Shown: piece after piece, positions 35,218-43,857 of the stretch
Layout: every line of letters begins with the position of its first letter
How positions within the stretch are numbered: position 1 is the stretch's first letter
Assembly: GCF_004155535.1 (NCBI RefSeq)
Contig: NZ_RYUH01000017.1
Location: 1 to 64,000, forward strand
Source of the DNA: Bifidobacterium pseudolongum subsp. globosum
GTDB taxonomy: Bacteria; Actinomycetota; Actinomycetes; Actinomycetales; Bifidobacteriaceae
Reading direction: 5' to 3'
Length of the DNA stretch: 64,000 nucleotides
Position numbers and translations under genes: made by a program
Notes under the pieces: model-generated
What the model was told of the DNA's origin: nothing
What the model saw: only the letters and a program-made list of their open reading frames with translations
Database searches by the model: none

Positions 35218-36744
35218 ATGGCCAGACGATGGACTCCGCAACGATTCACTGCCCTGCGGCGGCTCCGCGTGGTGATCTGCGCGCTTGCCACGTTCGCGTT
35301 GTGCGCCACGTTCTTCCTGTGCACCACACGCAAGGCCGTGGCCCTGAGCGTGAACGGCGAGACACGGCATGTGACGACCTACGCCACCACAGTGACCGGC
35401 CTGCTGCGCGAGCAGGGCGTGGACGTCAAGACGCACGACTTGGTGCAATCCACATCCGCCGGCGCGTTGACCAACCATGATGTGGTCACGGTGAAAAGCG
35501 CCTACCAGACCACCATCAGCATCGATGGCCAGGAAGTGCCCTTCTGGACCGTGGCCGACAGCGCCGAACAACTGCTGAGCTTCTTCGAACAGAACGAGGT
35601 GGCCGCCTCACGCGTGCGCGTGGACATCAGGAACGTCTACAACCAACTCACCGGCGGGTTCGTGGTCAACGCGGACGGCCCGGTGACCGTGGTGGCCGAC
35701 GGCAAGACCTCGGTGGCTCCGAACGGCAAACTGCCCGCCGCGTCGATCCTGGATTCCAAGAGCATCGTGCTAGGCAAGGACGACCGCGTGAGCGTCGAAA
35801 AAGACGGCGGCAAGACGGTCCTGCGCGTAGAACGCGTGACCTACGGCGACGAGACCGCGACCGAATCGATCCCGTACGTCACGCGCCTCGTGACCGACGC
35901 CTCGCTCGCGCCGGGCGAGACGCGCGTGGAGCAGGCGGGCGTGAACGGCGAGAAGAGAATCACCTACCGTGTGACGTATGTGGACGGCAAGGCGCAGACG
36001 CGCGAACAGACCGACGAGACGGTGACGAAGGTCGCGCTCGACAAGGTGATCGCGGTCGGCCCTGAGGCCCCCGCAAAGACCGACGACGACGCGGACACCG
36101 GCGCCAACGCCGGCGATGACGCCGATGACGGCGCCGTGGATGACAACAGCGGTGACGATGGCAACGCCACGGACGACAGCACAGGCGACCCCACGGCGGA
36201 CACAAGCAGTCCCGAGCCGAGCGAGACGCAGACACCCGAACCGGATCCGGAACCGAGCACAAGCGAGCCAACGCAGCAGCCAACGCAGGCCCCGACCCAG
36301 ACCCCGACACAGCAGCCGAAGCCGACACAGACCCCCACCCAACAACCGACGCAGAAACCGACGCCGACCCAACAGCCGACACAGCAACCGACCCAACAGC
36401 CGTCGAATCCGGCCGCAGGCAGCCGCTTGTACCGGCCGACGGCCGCCGCCGCGCAGGCATACGCCGCCGGCGCCGCCGCGCAATACGGCTGGACCGGCAA
36501 GAATTGGCAGAATCTGGTGAACCTGTGGAACCGCGAATCAGGCTGGCGTTGGAACGCGGAGAACCCGTGGTCGGGCGCGTACGGCATTCCGCAGTCGCTG
36601 CCGCCGAGCAAAATGGCCGCGTTCGGCGCCAATTACCGCGATGACGCCGCCGCGCAGATCGATTGGGGCCTGAGCTACATCGCCGGCCACTACGGCTCGC
36701 CCAACAAGGCTTGGGAACACTCGGAAAACTACGGCTGGTACTAG
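35218..36744 (+). CDS. Secreted Rpf/lysozyme-like muralytic protein with DUF348 and G5 domains
   Basis: A 508-residue cell-wall hydrolase resembling resuscitation-promoting factor B. A membrane/signal segment (about 18-40, VVICALATFALCATFFLC) is followed by ubiquitin-like DUF348 repeats beginning at LSVNGETRHVTTYATTVTGLL. A G5 domain spans about 205-285 (...TRVEQAGVNGEKRITYRVTYVDGK). A Thr/Pro/Gln linker with TQQPTQ repeats (about 340-400) leads to a C-terminal transglycosylase-like domain with LWNRESGWRWNAENP and AYGIPQSLPPSKM (catalytic Glu in RESGW). The following rsmA and ispE give the same order as mycobacterial rpfB-ksgA-ispE, which supports the assignment. Shine-Dalgarno AAAGGGG. Confidence 0.9.
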   Translation: MARRWTPQRFTALRRLRVVICALATFALCATFFLCTTRKAVALSVNGETRHVTTYATTVTGLLREQGVDVKTHDLVQSTSAGALTNHDVVTVKSAYQTTISIDGQEVPFWTVADSAEQLLSFFEQNEVAASRVRVDIRNVYNQLTGGFVVNADGPVTVVADGKTSVAPNGKLPAASILDSKSIVLGKDDRVSVEKDGGKTVLRVERVTYGDETATESIPYVTRLVTDASLAPGETRVEQAGVNGEKRITYRVTYVDGKAQTREQTDETVTKVALDKVIAVGPEAPAKTDDDADTGANAGDDADDGAVDDNSGDDGNATDDSTGDPTADTSSPEPSETQTPEPDPEPSTSEPTQQPTQAPTQTPTQQPKPTQTPTQQPTQKPTPTQQPTQQPTQQPSNPAAGSRLYRPTAAAAQAYAAGAAAQYGWTGKNWQNLVNLWNRESGWRWNAENPWSGAYGIPQSLPPSKMAAFGANYRDDAAAQIDWGLSYIAGHYGSPNKAWEHSENYGWY

Positions 36745-36792
36745 AACCGCCGCCCGCCCTGCACACCCACAGACCCACCACAAGGACCGACC

Positions 36793-37704
36793 ATGACCGA
36801 ACCCGCATCCGCATCGCCAACACCTGCCCAAGCCGCCGGCAGGCTGCTTGGCGCGGCTGACATCCGCCGCATCGCCGCAGACGCCGGCATCAGCCCCACG
36901 AAGAAGTTCGGCCAGAACTTCGTGATCGACCCGGGCACCGTGCGGCGCATCGTGCGCGAGGCCGGTGTGCAGCCCACCGACCATGTGCTCGAAGTGGGCC
37001 CGGGCCTCGGCTCGCTCACGCTGGCGATCCTGGAGACCGGCGCGCGCATGACGGCCGTCGAGATCGACCCGCCGGTGGCCGAACGCCTGCCGCGCACGGT
37101 CGCCGAATTCATGCCCGACGCCGCGGGCCGCCTGCGTGTCGTCAACGCGGACGCGTTGACGCTCACGCCGCAGTCGCTGCCCGATTTCAACGATGACGAC
37201 CGCTTTGTGCTCGTGGCCAACCTGCCGTACAACGTGGCCACGCCGATTGTGCTGACGCTGCTCGAACGCTTTGCGAACCTCGATACGTTCCTGGTGATGG
37301 TGCAGAAAGAGGTGGCGGACCGCCTGGCCGCCCAGCCCGGCACTAAGATCTACGGCACCCCAAGCGTCAAACTGGCATGGTACGGCACCGCGCAGGCCGT
37401 GGGCGCAATCGGCCGCAACGTGTTCTGGCCCGCGCCGAACGTAGACTCCGCGCTTGTGCTGTTCCGCCGCCACCCGGCGGGCGCCGCGCCGGCCGATCGT
37501 GCTGGTGTGAGCCGCGAGACGGTGTTCCGCCTGGTCGACGCCGCGTTCGGCCAGCGCCGCAAGACGCTGCACGCGGCGCTCAAGAAGATTGTGCCGCCCG
37601 AAGCGTACGATCGCGCCGGCATCGACGCCACGCGCCGCGGCGAGACACTGTCGATCAACGAGTTCGTGCAGCTCGCCGCCGCGCTTGAGGGGGCACGGGC
37701 ATGA
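36793..37704 (+). CDS. rsmA: 16S rRNA dimethyladenosine transferase
   Basis: Dimethylates two adjacent adenosines (A1518, A1519 in E. coli numbering) near the 3' end of 16S rRNA. The 303-residue protein has KKFGQNFVIDPGTV, the SAM motif LEVGPGLGSLT, the acidic ribose-binding strand AVEIDPP and the catalytic motif IV NLPYNVATP, then the C-terminal rRNA-binding domain (RRKTLHAALKK). AAGGA lies 6 nt before the ATG. Its last four bases overlap the start of ispE (ATGA), so the two are translationally coupled. Confidence 0.95.
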   Translation: MTEPASASPTPAQAAGRLLGAADIRRIAADAGISPTKKFGQNFVIDPGTVRRIVREAGVQPTDHVLEVGPGLGSLTLAILETGARMTAVEIDPPVAERLPRTVAEFMPDAAGRLRVVNADALTLTPQSLPDFNDDDRFVLVANLPYNVATPIVLTLLERFANLDTFLVMVQKEVADRLAAQPGTKIYGTPSVKLAWYGTAQAVGAIGRNVFWPAPNVDSALVLFRRHPAGAAPADRAGVSRETVFRLVDAAFGQRRKTLHAALKKIVPPEAYDRAGIDATRRGETLSINEFVQLAAALEGARA

Positions 37705-38588
37705 CCACGGTGCAGGTGCAGTGCCCTGCCAAAACGAACCTGACGCTGCATGTGGGCGCGCGCCACGAGGAATGGGGCGGCCGGCATGCGCTCGAAACGG
37801 TGTATTGCGCGATCGGACTCTACGACACGGTCATCGTGACCGGCAAGCGCCCCGGCGCCGGCTTTTCGCTCGAACTCGCCGGGCAGCACCTGGGCGACCT
37901 CGCGTCGTCGGCGAGCGACATGCGCCGCAACCACGCCGTGCGCGCGCTGTTCGCGCTCGCGCAGGCGGCGGGTGTGGAGCCGGACGCCGGCATCCGCATC
38001 GAAAAGAACATCCCTGTGGGCGCAGGGCTCGGCGGTGGGTCGGCCGACGCCGCCGGCACACTGCTTGCGCTCAACGAACTGTGGGGCCTGCATTGGCCAG
38101 TGGAACGGCTGAGCCCGATCGCCGCGACGCTCGGCGCCGACATGCCGTTCTGCCTGTGCGGCGGCTACGCGCTCGGCACGGGCTTCGGCGAGCGCGTCGA
38201 GCCGCTCGCCGAAGACGACACACGCGTGCTCTCCCTGCGCGCCGGTGGCTGCACGGGCAGCGTGCTCGTGGGCGCCTACCGCGCCCAGCTGAGCACGCCC
38301 GAGGTCTATGCGGCGTTCGACGTGCTTGGCCCCGGCGGCGGCCCGAACGACCTGCAGCAGGCGGCCATCTCACTGCACCCGCGCAGCGGTGTGGCGGTCG
38401 ATGCGGCGCTCGGCGCCGGCGCGAGCGCGGCGTTCGTCTCGGGCTCCGGCCCCTCGGTCGTGGCGTTCGTGCCGGATGAGCAAGCTGCGCAGGCGGTGCA
38501 GCGCGCATGGCTACAGGCGGACGCGGTGGACCGCCTCACCCTCGCCGACGCCCCGGCGCAGCCGATTGTGCGCGTGCAGGCGGCCTGA
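37701..38588 (+). CDS. ispE: 4-diphosphocytidyl-2-C-methyl-D-erythritol kinase
   Basis: GHMP kinase of the non-mevalonate isoprenoid pathway, 295 residues. Signature features are the N-terminal CPAKTNLTLHVG, the ATP loop IPVGAGLGGGSADAA and the C-terminal SGSGPSVVAFV. It overlaps rsmA by 4 bp. Its presence indicates the methylerythritol phosphate route for isoprenoids; the other pathway genes lie outside the window. Confidence 0.95.
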   Translation: MTTVQVQCPAKTNLTLHVGARHEEWGGRHALETVYCAIGLYDTVIVTGKRPGAGFSLELAGQHLGDLASSASDMRRNHAVRALFALAQAAGVEPDAGIRIEKNIPVGAGLGGGSADAAGTLLALNELWGLHWPVERLSPIAATLGADMPFCLCGGYALGTGFGERVEPLAEDDTRVLSLRAGGCTGSVLVGAYRAQLSTPEVYAAFDVLGPGGGPNDLQQAAISLHPRSGVAVDAALGAGASAAFVSGSGPSVVAFVPDEQAAQAVQRAWLQADAVDRLTLADAPAQPIVRVQAA

Positions 38589-38692
38589 TACGCCGTCTCG
38601 CACGGGGCGCGTCAACGGTGGAAAATAGGGGGCGGAGCGTCAGCCATATGGGTTATGCTCGTCTCTAGTCAGCTCGCGAACAAGGAACAGGT

Positions 38693-39319
38693 ATGGCCCA
38701 GAACAACGAGGTGCGTGAAGCACGCAAACGCTATGTGCGCAAACGTCAGACAGTCGTTTTTGGTATCTGCGGCGTCGTCCTGGTGGCGGCGCTTGTGGCG
38801 TCGCTGCTCGTGTTCTTCCATGTGGGCGGCCTCGGCGAGGTCAAATCGGCGGCCGTGGAGGCGAACTACGGGCGCACGGCGCCGTGCGTCTCGCCGGCGG
38901 CGGACGGTTCGAAGCCGAAGTACCCGGAGAACCGCGCGGTCACGGTGCGCGTGCTCAACGGCACGAAGTTCACGGGGTTCGCGAATGCCGTGGGCCAGGC
39001 GCTTGAGAATCGCGAGTTCGTGGTGCAGGGCGTCGACAACTACGACAGCGCGAAGGTGGAGCGCACGCAGATCGTGTTCGGCAAGAACGCAATCGTGCAG
39101 GCATACACGATCGCAAGCAATTTCCCCGACGCGCAGCTGGTGATGGACGACCGTGAGGACAAGCTCGTCGACATCATCCTCGGCGCCACGTTCAAGGACC
39201 TCGAAGAGACCGACCAGCTGCCGAAGACCGGCTCGGAGATCCCGAACGTGGAAGGCTGCAAGCCGGCCGACCAGCTCACCAACGTACCGAAGGCACCAGA
39301 GCACACGCCGGTCGGCTGA
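38693..39319 (+). CDS. LytR_C-domain membrane protein
   Basis: A 208-residue protein with a basic cytoplasmic N-terminus (NNEVREARKRYVRKRQ) and one span (VVFGICGVVLVAALVASLLVFF, about 19-40). An external LytR_C domain (about 75-170) includes VRVLNGTKFTGFANAVGQAL and DNYDSAKVERTQIVFG. In Actinobacteria such proteins occur alone or at the end of LytR-CpsA-Psr ligases, so a cell-envelope role is likely but not specified. The Shine-Dalgarno AGGAACAGG is close to the ATG. It converges on cca with only 16 bp between stops. Confidence 0.85.
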   Translation: MAQNNEVREARKRYVRKRQTVVFGICGVVLVAALVASLLVFFHVGGLGEVKSAAVEANYGRTAPCVSPAADGSKPKYPENRAVTVRVLNGTKFTGFANAVGQALENREFVVQGVDNYDSAKVERTQIVFGKNAIVQAYTIASNFPDAQLVMDDREDKLVDIILGATFKDLEETDQLPKTGSEIPNVEGCKPADQLTNVPKAPEHTPVG

Positions 39320-39335
39320 CCTGTAGGCTCATCTT

Positions 39336-40754
39336 CTACTGCTGCTGGGCGTCGTACCAGCGGCGCAGCTCGGCGAGCGCCTCCTCACGCCCCACCGGCC
39401 CGTTGTCGAGCCGGTAATCGAGCATGTGGCGGTACGCGGCGCCCACCTGCGGGCCGGGTTCGAGCCCGAGTTCCTGCATGATCTCGTTGCCGTTGAGGTC
39501 GGGGCGGATCGCGTTGAAGTCCTCTTGCTCCTTGAGCGCGCGCACGCGCTCTTCCATCTCGTCCATCGCGGTTTTGAACACAAGCGCCTTGCGGCGGTTC
39601 TGCGTGGTGGCGTCGGCGCGTGTCAGGCGGTTGAGCCGCTCATACAGCGGGCCCGCATCCTTGACATAGCGGCGCACGGCGGCGTCGGTCCACGGTTCGT
39701 CCACATAGCCGTGGAAGCGCAGGTGGAGGTTCACCAGTTCGCTCACGTCGTCGACCACATGGTGGTCGAAGCGCAGCGCCTTGAGGCGCTTGCGCGTCAT
39801 CTTGGCGCCCACGGCGTCGTGGTGGTGGAAGCTGACCTTGCCGCCCGCTTCGAAACGGCGCGTCTTCGGCTTGCCGATGTCATGCATCAGCGCGGCGAGG
39901 CGCAACGTCAGGTCCGGCGCCGGCACGGGTCCGTCGGGGCCGGTTTCGAGCGCCACCACGCGGTCGATCACGATCATCGTGTGCTCGAACACGTCTTTGT
40001 GGCGGTGATGTTCGTCGATCTCGAGCTGCAGCGCGGGGATCTCGGGGAACACCACGTCGGCGAGGCCCGAGTCGACGAACGCCTCGATGCCCGCGCGCGG
40101 GCGGTCGCTCAACAGCAGCTTCACGAGCTCGTCACGCACGCGTTCGGCGGAGACGATGCCGAGGCGGTCGGCCATCGTGCAGATCGCCTCGGCCGTCTCG
40201 GGTTCGATGCCGAAGCCGAGCTGCGCCACGAAGCGCACGGCGCGCATCATGCGCAGCGGGTCGTCGTCGAACGACTGGCGCGGGTCGACCGGTGTGCGCA
40301 GCACGCGCTTCGACAGGTCGTTCGCGCCGCCGAAGGGGTCGACGAACTCGAGGTCGGGCACGCGCAACGCCATCGCGTTCACGGTGAAGTCGCGGCGCGA
40401 CAGGTCGCCTTCGAGCGAATCGCCGTAGCTCACTTCGGGCTTGCGTGAGTCCGGATCGTATTCGTCGGAACGGTATGTGGTAATCTCCACCTGCACCTCG
40501 GTGCCGTCGGGGCGGCGGCGCATGGCGCCCAGCGTGCCGAATTTGCGCCCCATGTCCCAGAAGCCGTCGTGCCCCCAACGCCGCAGGATCGGTTCGAACT
40601 GCTCGGGGCGCGCCGAAGTGCAGAAATCGAGGTCGTGCGAACGGCGGTGCAGCAGCAGGTCGCGCACCGGCCCGCCCACGAGCGCCAGTTCGTAGCCTTC
40701 CTCGGCGAACATCTCTCCCAGCTCAATGGCTTCTGGCCACACTTCGAAATCCAC
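39336..40754 (-). CDS. cca: CCA-adding tRNA nucleotidyltransferase / poly(A)-polymerase-type protein
   Basis: Adds or repairs the 3' CCA of tRNAs, needed here because the tRNA gene in this window lacks encoded CCA. The 472-residue protein has the nucleotidyltransferase motif LVGGPVRDLLLHRRSHDLDF with the catalytic DxD, the RRDFTVNAMA segment, and the RRMMRAVRF-like neck. A central HD domain follows (LAALMHDIGKPKTR, HHHDAVG). The actinobacterial enzymes carry this HD extension. GTG 40754 is preferred because AAAGGGA lies about 6 nt upstream; an ATG at 40778 has no Shine-Dalgarno. It is divergent from the Nudix gene, as in mycobacteria (pcnA/mutT4). Confidence 0.93.
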   Translation of the reverse strand: MDFEVWPEAIELGEMFAEEGYELALVGGPVRDLLLHRRSHDLDFCTSARPEQFEPILRRWGHDGFWDMGRKFGTLGAMRRRPDGTEVQVEITTYRSDEYDPDSRKPEVSYGDSLEGDLSRRDFTVNAMALRVPDLEFVDPFGGANDLSKRVLRTPVDPRQSFDDDPLRMMRAVRFVAQLGFGIEPETAEAICTMADRLGIVSAERVRDELVKLLLSDRPRAGIEAFVDSGLADVVFPEIPALQLEIDEHHRHKDVFEHTMIVIDRVVALETGPDGPVPAPDLTLRLAALMHDIGKPKTRRFEAGGKVSFHHHDAVGAKMTRKRLKALRFDHHVVDDVSELVNLHLRFHGYVDEPWTDAAVRRYVKDAGPLYERLNRLTRADATTQNRRKALVFKTAMDEMEERVRALKEQEDFNAIRPDLNGNEIMQELGLEPGPQVGAAYRHMLDYRLDNGPVGREEALAELRRWYDAQQQ

Positions 40755-40861
40755 GGTTTCCCTTTCGTGCTCTCGCATCACACACGCGTGCCGCGCTGCT
40801 TTTCTGCCCTTCAAGCATACCGTTACCCCATCTGCATAAAAACATGAGTAAGGTGGAGTAC

Positions 40862-41623
40862 ATGATTACACCCGCAGACGTTGCACGCATGCATGCCAAC
40901 GCTGCGGTTCACCATACCCCGAACGAGGCCGATCCGCTCGAACCGGACGAACTGCTGTACACCTCGCAGTCGGCAGGGTTGCCTCAGGGTGAATCCCTGG
41001 GCAATTCGATCCCCACACCCGCACAGTTGCGCGAGCGCCTGGCCGCGGCGGCCGCGCACGCGAAGCCGGCCGTGCCGGGCCCGCACGCCCAGGCCGATGC
41101 CGCGAGCGCCACGCCGACGCCGGCGATGATGCCGCGCAGACGCACAAGCGACCGCCCCACCACATTCGCCTCGCTCGACGCGCAGGAACTGCCCGTGGTG
41201 CGCGAATACTCGGCTGGCGGCCTCGTGTTCGACGACCACGGCCGTGTGGCGATCATCGCGCGCCATTCGCGCAGCGGCCACTTGGAATGGTGCCTGCCGA
41301 AGGGGCACATCGAAAAGGGCGAGACGCCGCAACAGACCGCCGTACGCGAAGTGCACGAGGAGACGGGCATCCTGGGCGAGGTGGTCGATTCAATCGCCAC
41401 GATAGACTATTGGTTCACTGGAACCAGCCAGCGCGTGCACAAACTCGTGCACCACTTCGCTCTGCGGCAGATCGGCGGCGAGCTCACGGTGGAAGGCGAC
41501 CCCGACCATGAGGCCGAAGACGCCATCTGGGTGGACTTCGCCGACCTCGACGACGTGCTCAGTTACCCCAATGAGCGTAAGATTGCATGGCTGTACGCAA
41601 GGAAACTGAACAGGCAGGGCTGA
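40862..41623 (+). CDS. Nudix hydrolase
   Basis: Hydrolyses nucleoside diphosphates linked to another moiety. The 253-residue protein has a long disordered Ala/Pro-rich N-terminus (about 1-110). The Nudix domain begins at REYSAGGLVFDDHGRVAIIARHS and contains the Nudix box GHIEKGETPQQTAVREVHEETGI. It corresponds in position to mycobacterial mutT4. ATG 40862 follows AAGGTGGAG; another ATG at 40844 in the same frame is possible. The stop is just before the start of the next gene, indicating an operon with the DUF6049-type gene and murJ. Confidence 0.88.
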   Translation: MITPADVARMHANAAVHHTPNEADPLEPDELLYTSQSAGLPQGESLGNSIPTPAQLRERLAAAAAHAKPAVPGPHAQADAASATPTPAMMPRRRTSDRPTTFASLDAQELPVVREYSAGGLVFDDHGRVAIIARHSRSGHLEWCLPKGHIEKGETPQQTAVREVHEETGILGEVVDSIATIDYWFTGTSQRVHKLVHHFALRQIGGELTVEGDPDHEAEDAIWVDFADLDDVLSYPNERKIAWLYARKLNRQG

Positions 41624-41625
41624 CC

Positions 41626-43857
41626 GTGAACCATCCGCACACCACTGGACGCATCTACGGCGGTGTCGGGTGCACCATTGCGGTGCTGCTCGCGGTGCTG
41701 CTCACGCTGTTCGCGCCGCTCGGCGCCGCGCCCGCGTGGGCGCAGGAGCCCACCGACGGCGTCACGCAGCCAAGCGCCTCCCCTGTGGCGCTGCAGATCG
41801 AGGAAATCACGCCCGTCGTCACCGATTCTTCGGGATTCGCCGTGCGCGTCACCATAGAGAACCACGGTACGGCCGCCATCGAGCACGCGCGTCTCGCCGT
41901 GCGCACGAACGCCCAATACAATTTCGTCTCGCGCTCCGACGTGCAGGCGTGGGCCGAAGGCACCGCGATGATCCCCACCCCGGACGAACTGCTCACGCTC
42001 GACGTGGGCACGGTCGAGGCGGATGGCGAGCGCACCGTGCACGGCGAACTGCACGCAGACGCCGGGCAGTTGCGGGCGCTGACCGCATGGGGCCCACGCC
42101 CGCTCACGCTTGAGCTCATCGGCGAGGACGGCGGCGCGCTGCCCGGCACCACCCCTCTGCAGACGTTCCTGACGCGCAGCCAGACGGGCCTGCACGGCGA
42201 GCGCACGCCCGCGATCAACCTGACCGTGGCGATGCCGCTGACGTCGCACGACTGGAAGACGAACACCGCCGTGACGGACGGGCTGCTCTCCTCTGGCTCG
42301 GGCAGCGTGCGCCCAAGCGACGCGGTGACGCTCGGCGCCGACGATGTGCGCGCGCTGAAGGCGAAAGACGAGCTGGCCGCGCGCTTCGAACACCTGCAGA
42401 TTGTGGGCGACCCGCTCGTGTTGCGCGCGGTCGGCACGCCGCATGTGCAGGCGATCAGCCAGCCGGGCATGTTCGACGTGACGACGTATGCGCGCGTCGG
42501 GGAGGCGGGCGCCTACACGCGCGCCGGCATCAGCGACCAGAGTTGGCGCGCCGGGACCGGCGTCAACCTGCTGCGCTCGGCCCTCGGCGACGAAGGCGCC
42601 CAAACGCGCGCGATCGCATGGCAGGGCGAGGGCAGCTGGACGATGCAGGCGCTGAACACCGCGCGTGCGCAAGGCTACGAGACCGTTGTGGCCACGCGTG
42701 ACTTCGCGCTGCAAGACGACGCGACGGCCACGACGGAGACCTACCGCGTACCGACCGACCACGGCGAGGTGACGGTGCTGACCGCGCAATCCACGCTGTC
42801 CGCGCTCGCGCAACAACAGCCCACAAGCGCGCAGGCGAGCGCCGAGCAGACCGATGCGGGGCGTCTGCAGCGGCTGATCGCGCAGTCCGCGTTCTACCAG
42901 ATGGAACAGCCGTACGAGTCGCGGTCACTGCTGGTCTGCCTTGACGAATCCACGAACAGCACGTTCGTCACCTCGCTCATGACCGCGCTCAACAGCGCGA
43001 GCTGGGTCCATCTCGCCTCGATCGACGAGCTCGCGACCGCCGAATCCGCAATCGAGCCCAGCCAGATGCCCGGCCTGATCAACCAATACGTCGGCCAGCA
43101 GATGCCGGCCGTCTCAACCGCGCTTGAGGCGCTCAACGCGCTGGCCCGCAGCCGCGACGACATCGAGCGGTTCAACACGTCGATCCTCGTCGCCGGGCAG
43201 TCCGCGCAGGCGGCCGATGGGTCGAGCCCGTCCGCTGCTGCGCAGGAGTCCGGCACGGCGAGCCCGCAGGCGCCGCCATCCGCTTCCCCATCCGCGTCCG
43301 CTCAGGCCAGTGCCCGACTCAGCGCGGACGCGTGGGCGCAGTACCTGCTGCAGGCGCATGACGCGTTCGCACTGCCCGCGCTCTCGCCGCATGCCTCAGC
43401 GCGCACGGCGATGGTGGACGGCGCGCAACGCTTCGCCGACGCGCTGCTGAGCCGCATCACGCTCGTGCCTTCGGGCAGCCTCAACGTCGTCTCCGAAACG
43501 GCGTCGATGCCCGTCACGGTGAGCAACAAACTGCCCTACCCGATCAGTGTGCGCGTCTCGTCACTCACCGATTCGATGGAGATCGTCACATCGCGGTTGA
43601 GCGATGTGGAAGTGGCCCCCAACAGCGAGGCCCAGACGTCGTTCGTCGTGCGTGTCTCCACGTCCGGCACCACGGTGGCGCGCGAACAACTGCTCGACCG
43701 GCACGACCAGCCGTTCGGCGCGGTACAGCAGACCACCATCACCAGTTCGCTGCAGCTGAGCGACAAAAGCGGCATCGCGATCATCGCGTTCGCGATCGTG
43801 CTTGGGTTGCTGGGCCTGTGGCGCCAGTTCCACCGCAAGAAGGATCCTGACGAATGA
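41626..43857 (+). CDS. Secreted membrane-anchored protein next to murJ (DUF6049 type)
   Basis: A 743-residue envelope protein. It has a signal peptide (IYGGVGCTIAVLLAVLLTLFAPLGAAPAWA), a large extracytoplasmic region and one C-terminal span (IAIIAFAIVLGLLGLWRQF) followed by a short basic tail. Beta-rich segments near the end (AETASMPVTVSNKLPYPISVRV) look like an Ig-like domain. It occupies the same place as mycobacterial Rv3909 between Nudix and MurJ genes, so a role in lipid II translocation or wall assembly is plausible but unproven. GTG 41626 follows AGGCAGGG; an ATG at 41587 inside the Nudix gene is the alternative. It overlaps murJ by 4 bp. Confidence 0.85.
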   Translation: MNHPHTTGRIYGGVGCTIAVLLAVLLTLFAPLGAAPAWAQEPTDGVTQPSASPVALQIEEITPVVTDSSGFAVRVTIENHGTAAIEHARLAVRTNAQYNFVSRSDVQAWAEGTAMIPTPDELLTLDVGTVEADGERTVHGELHADAGQLRALTAWGPRPLTLELIGEDGGALPGTTPLQTFLTRSQTGLHGERTPAINLTVAMPLTSHDWKTNTAVTDGLLSSGSGSVRPSDAVTLGADDVRALKAKDELAARFEHLQIVGDPLVLRAVGTPHVQAISQPGMFDVTTYARVGEAGAYTRAGISDQSWRAGTGVNLLRSALGDEGAQTRAIAWQGEGSWTMQALNTARAQGYETVVATRDFALQDDATATTETYRVPTDHGEVTVLTAQSTLSALAQQQPTSAQASAEQTDAGRLQRLIAQSAFYQMEQPYESRSLLVCLDESTNSTFVTSLMTALNSASWVHLASIDELATAESAIEPSQMPGLINQYVGQQMPAVSTALEALNALARSRDDIERFNTSILVAGQSAQAADGSSPSAAAQESGTASPQAPPSASPSASAQASARLSADAWAQYLLQAHDAFALPALSPHASARTAMVDGAQRFADALLSRITLVPSGSLNVVSETASMPVTVSNKLPYPISVRVSSLTDSMEIVTSRLSDVEVAPNSEAQTSFVVRVSTSGTTVAREQLLDRHDQPFGAVQQTTITSSLQLSDKSGIAIIAFAIVLGLLGLWRQFHRKKDPDE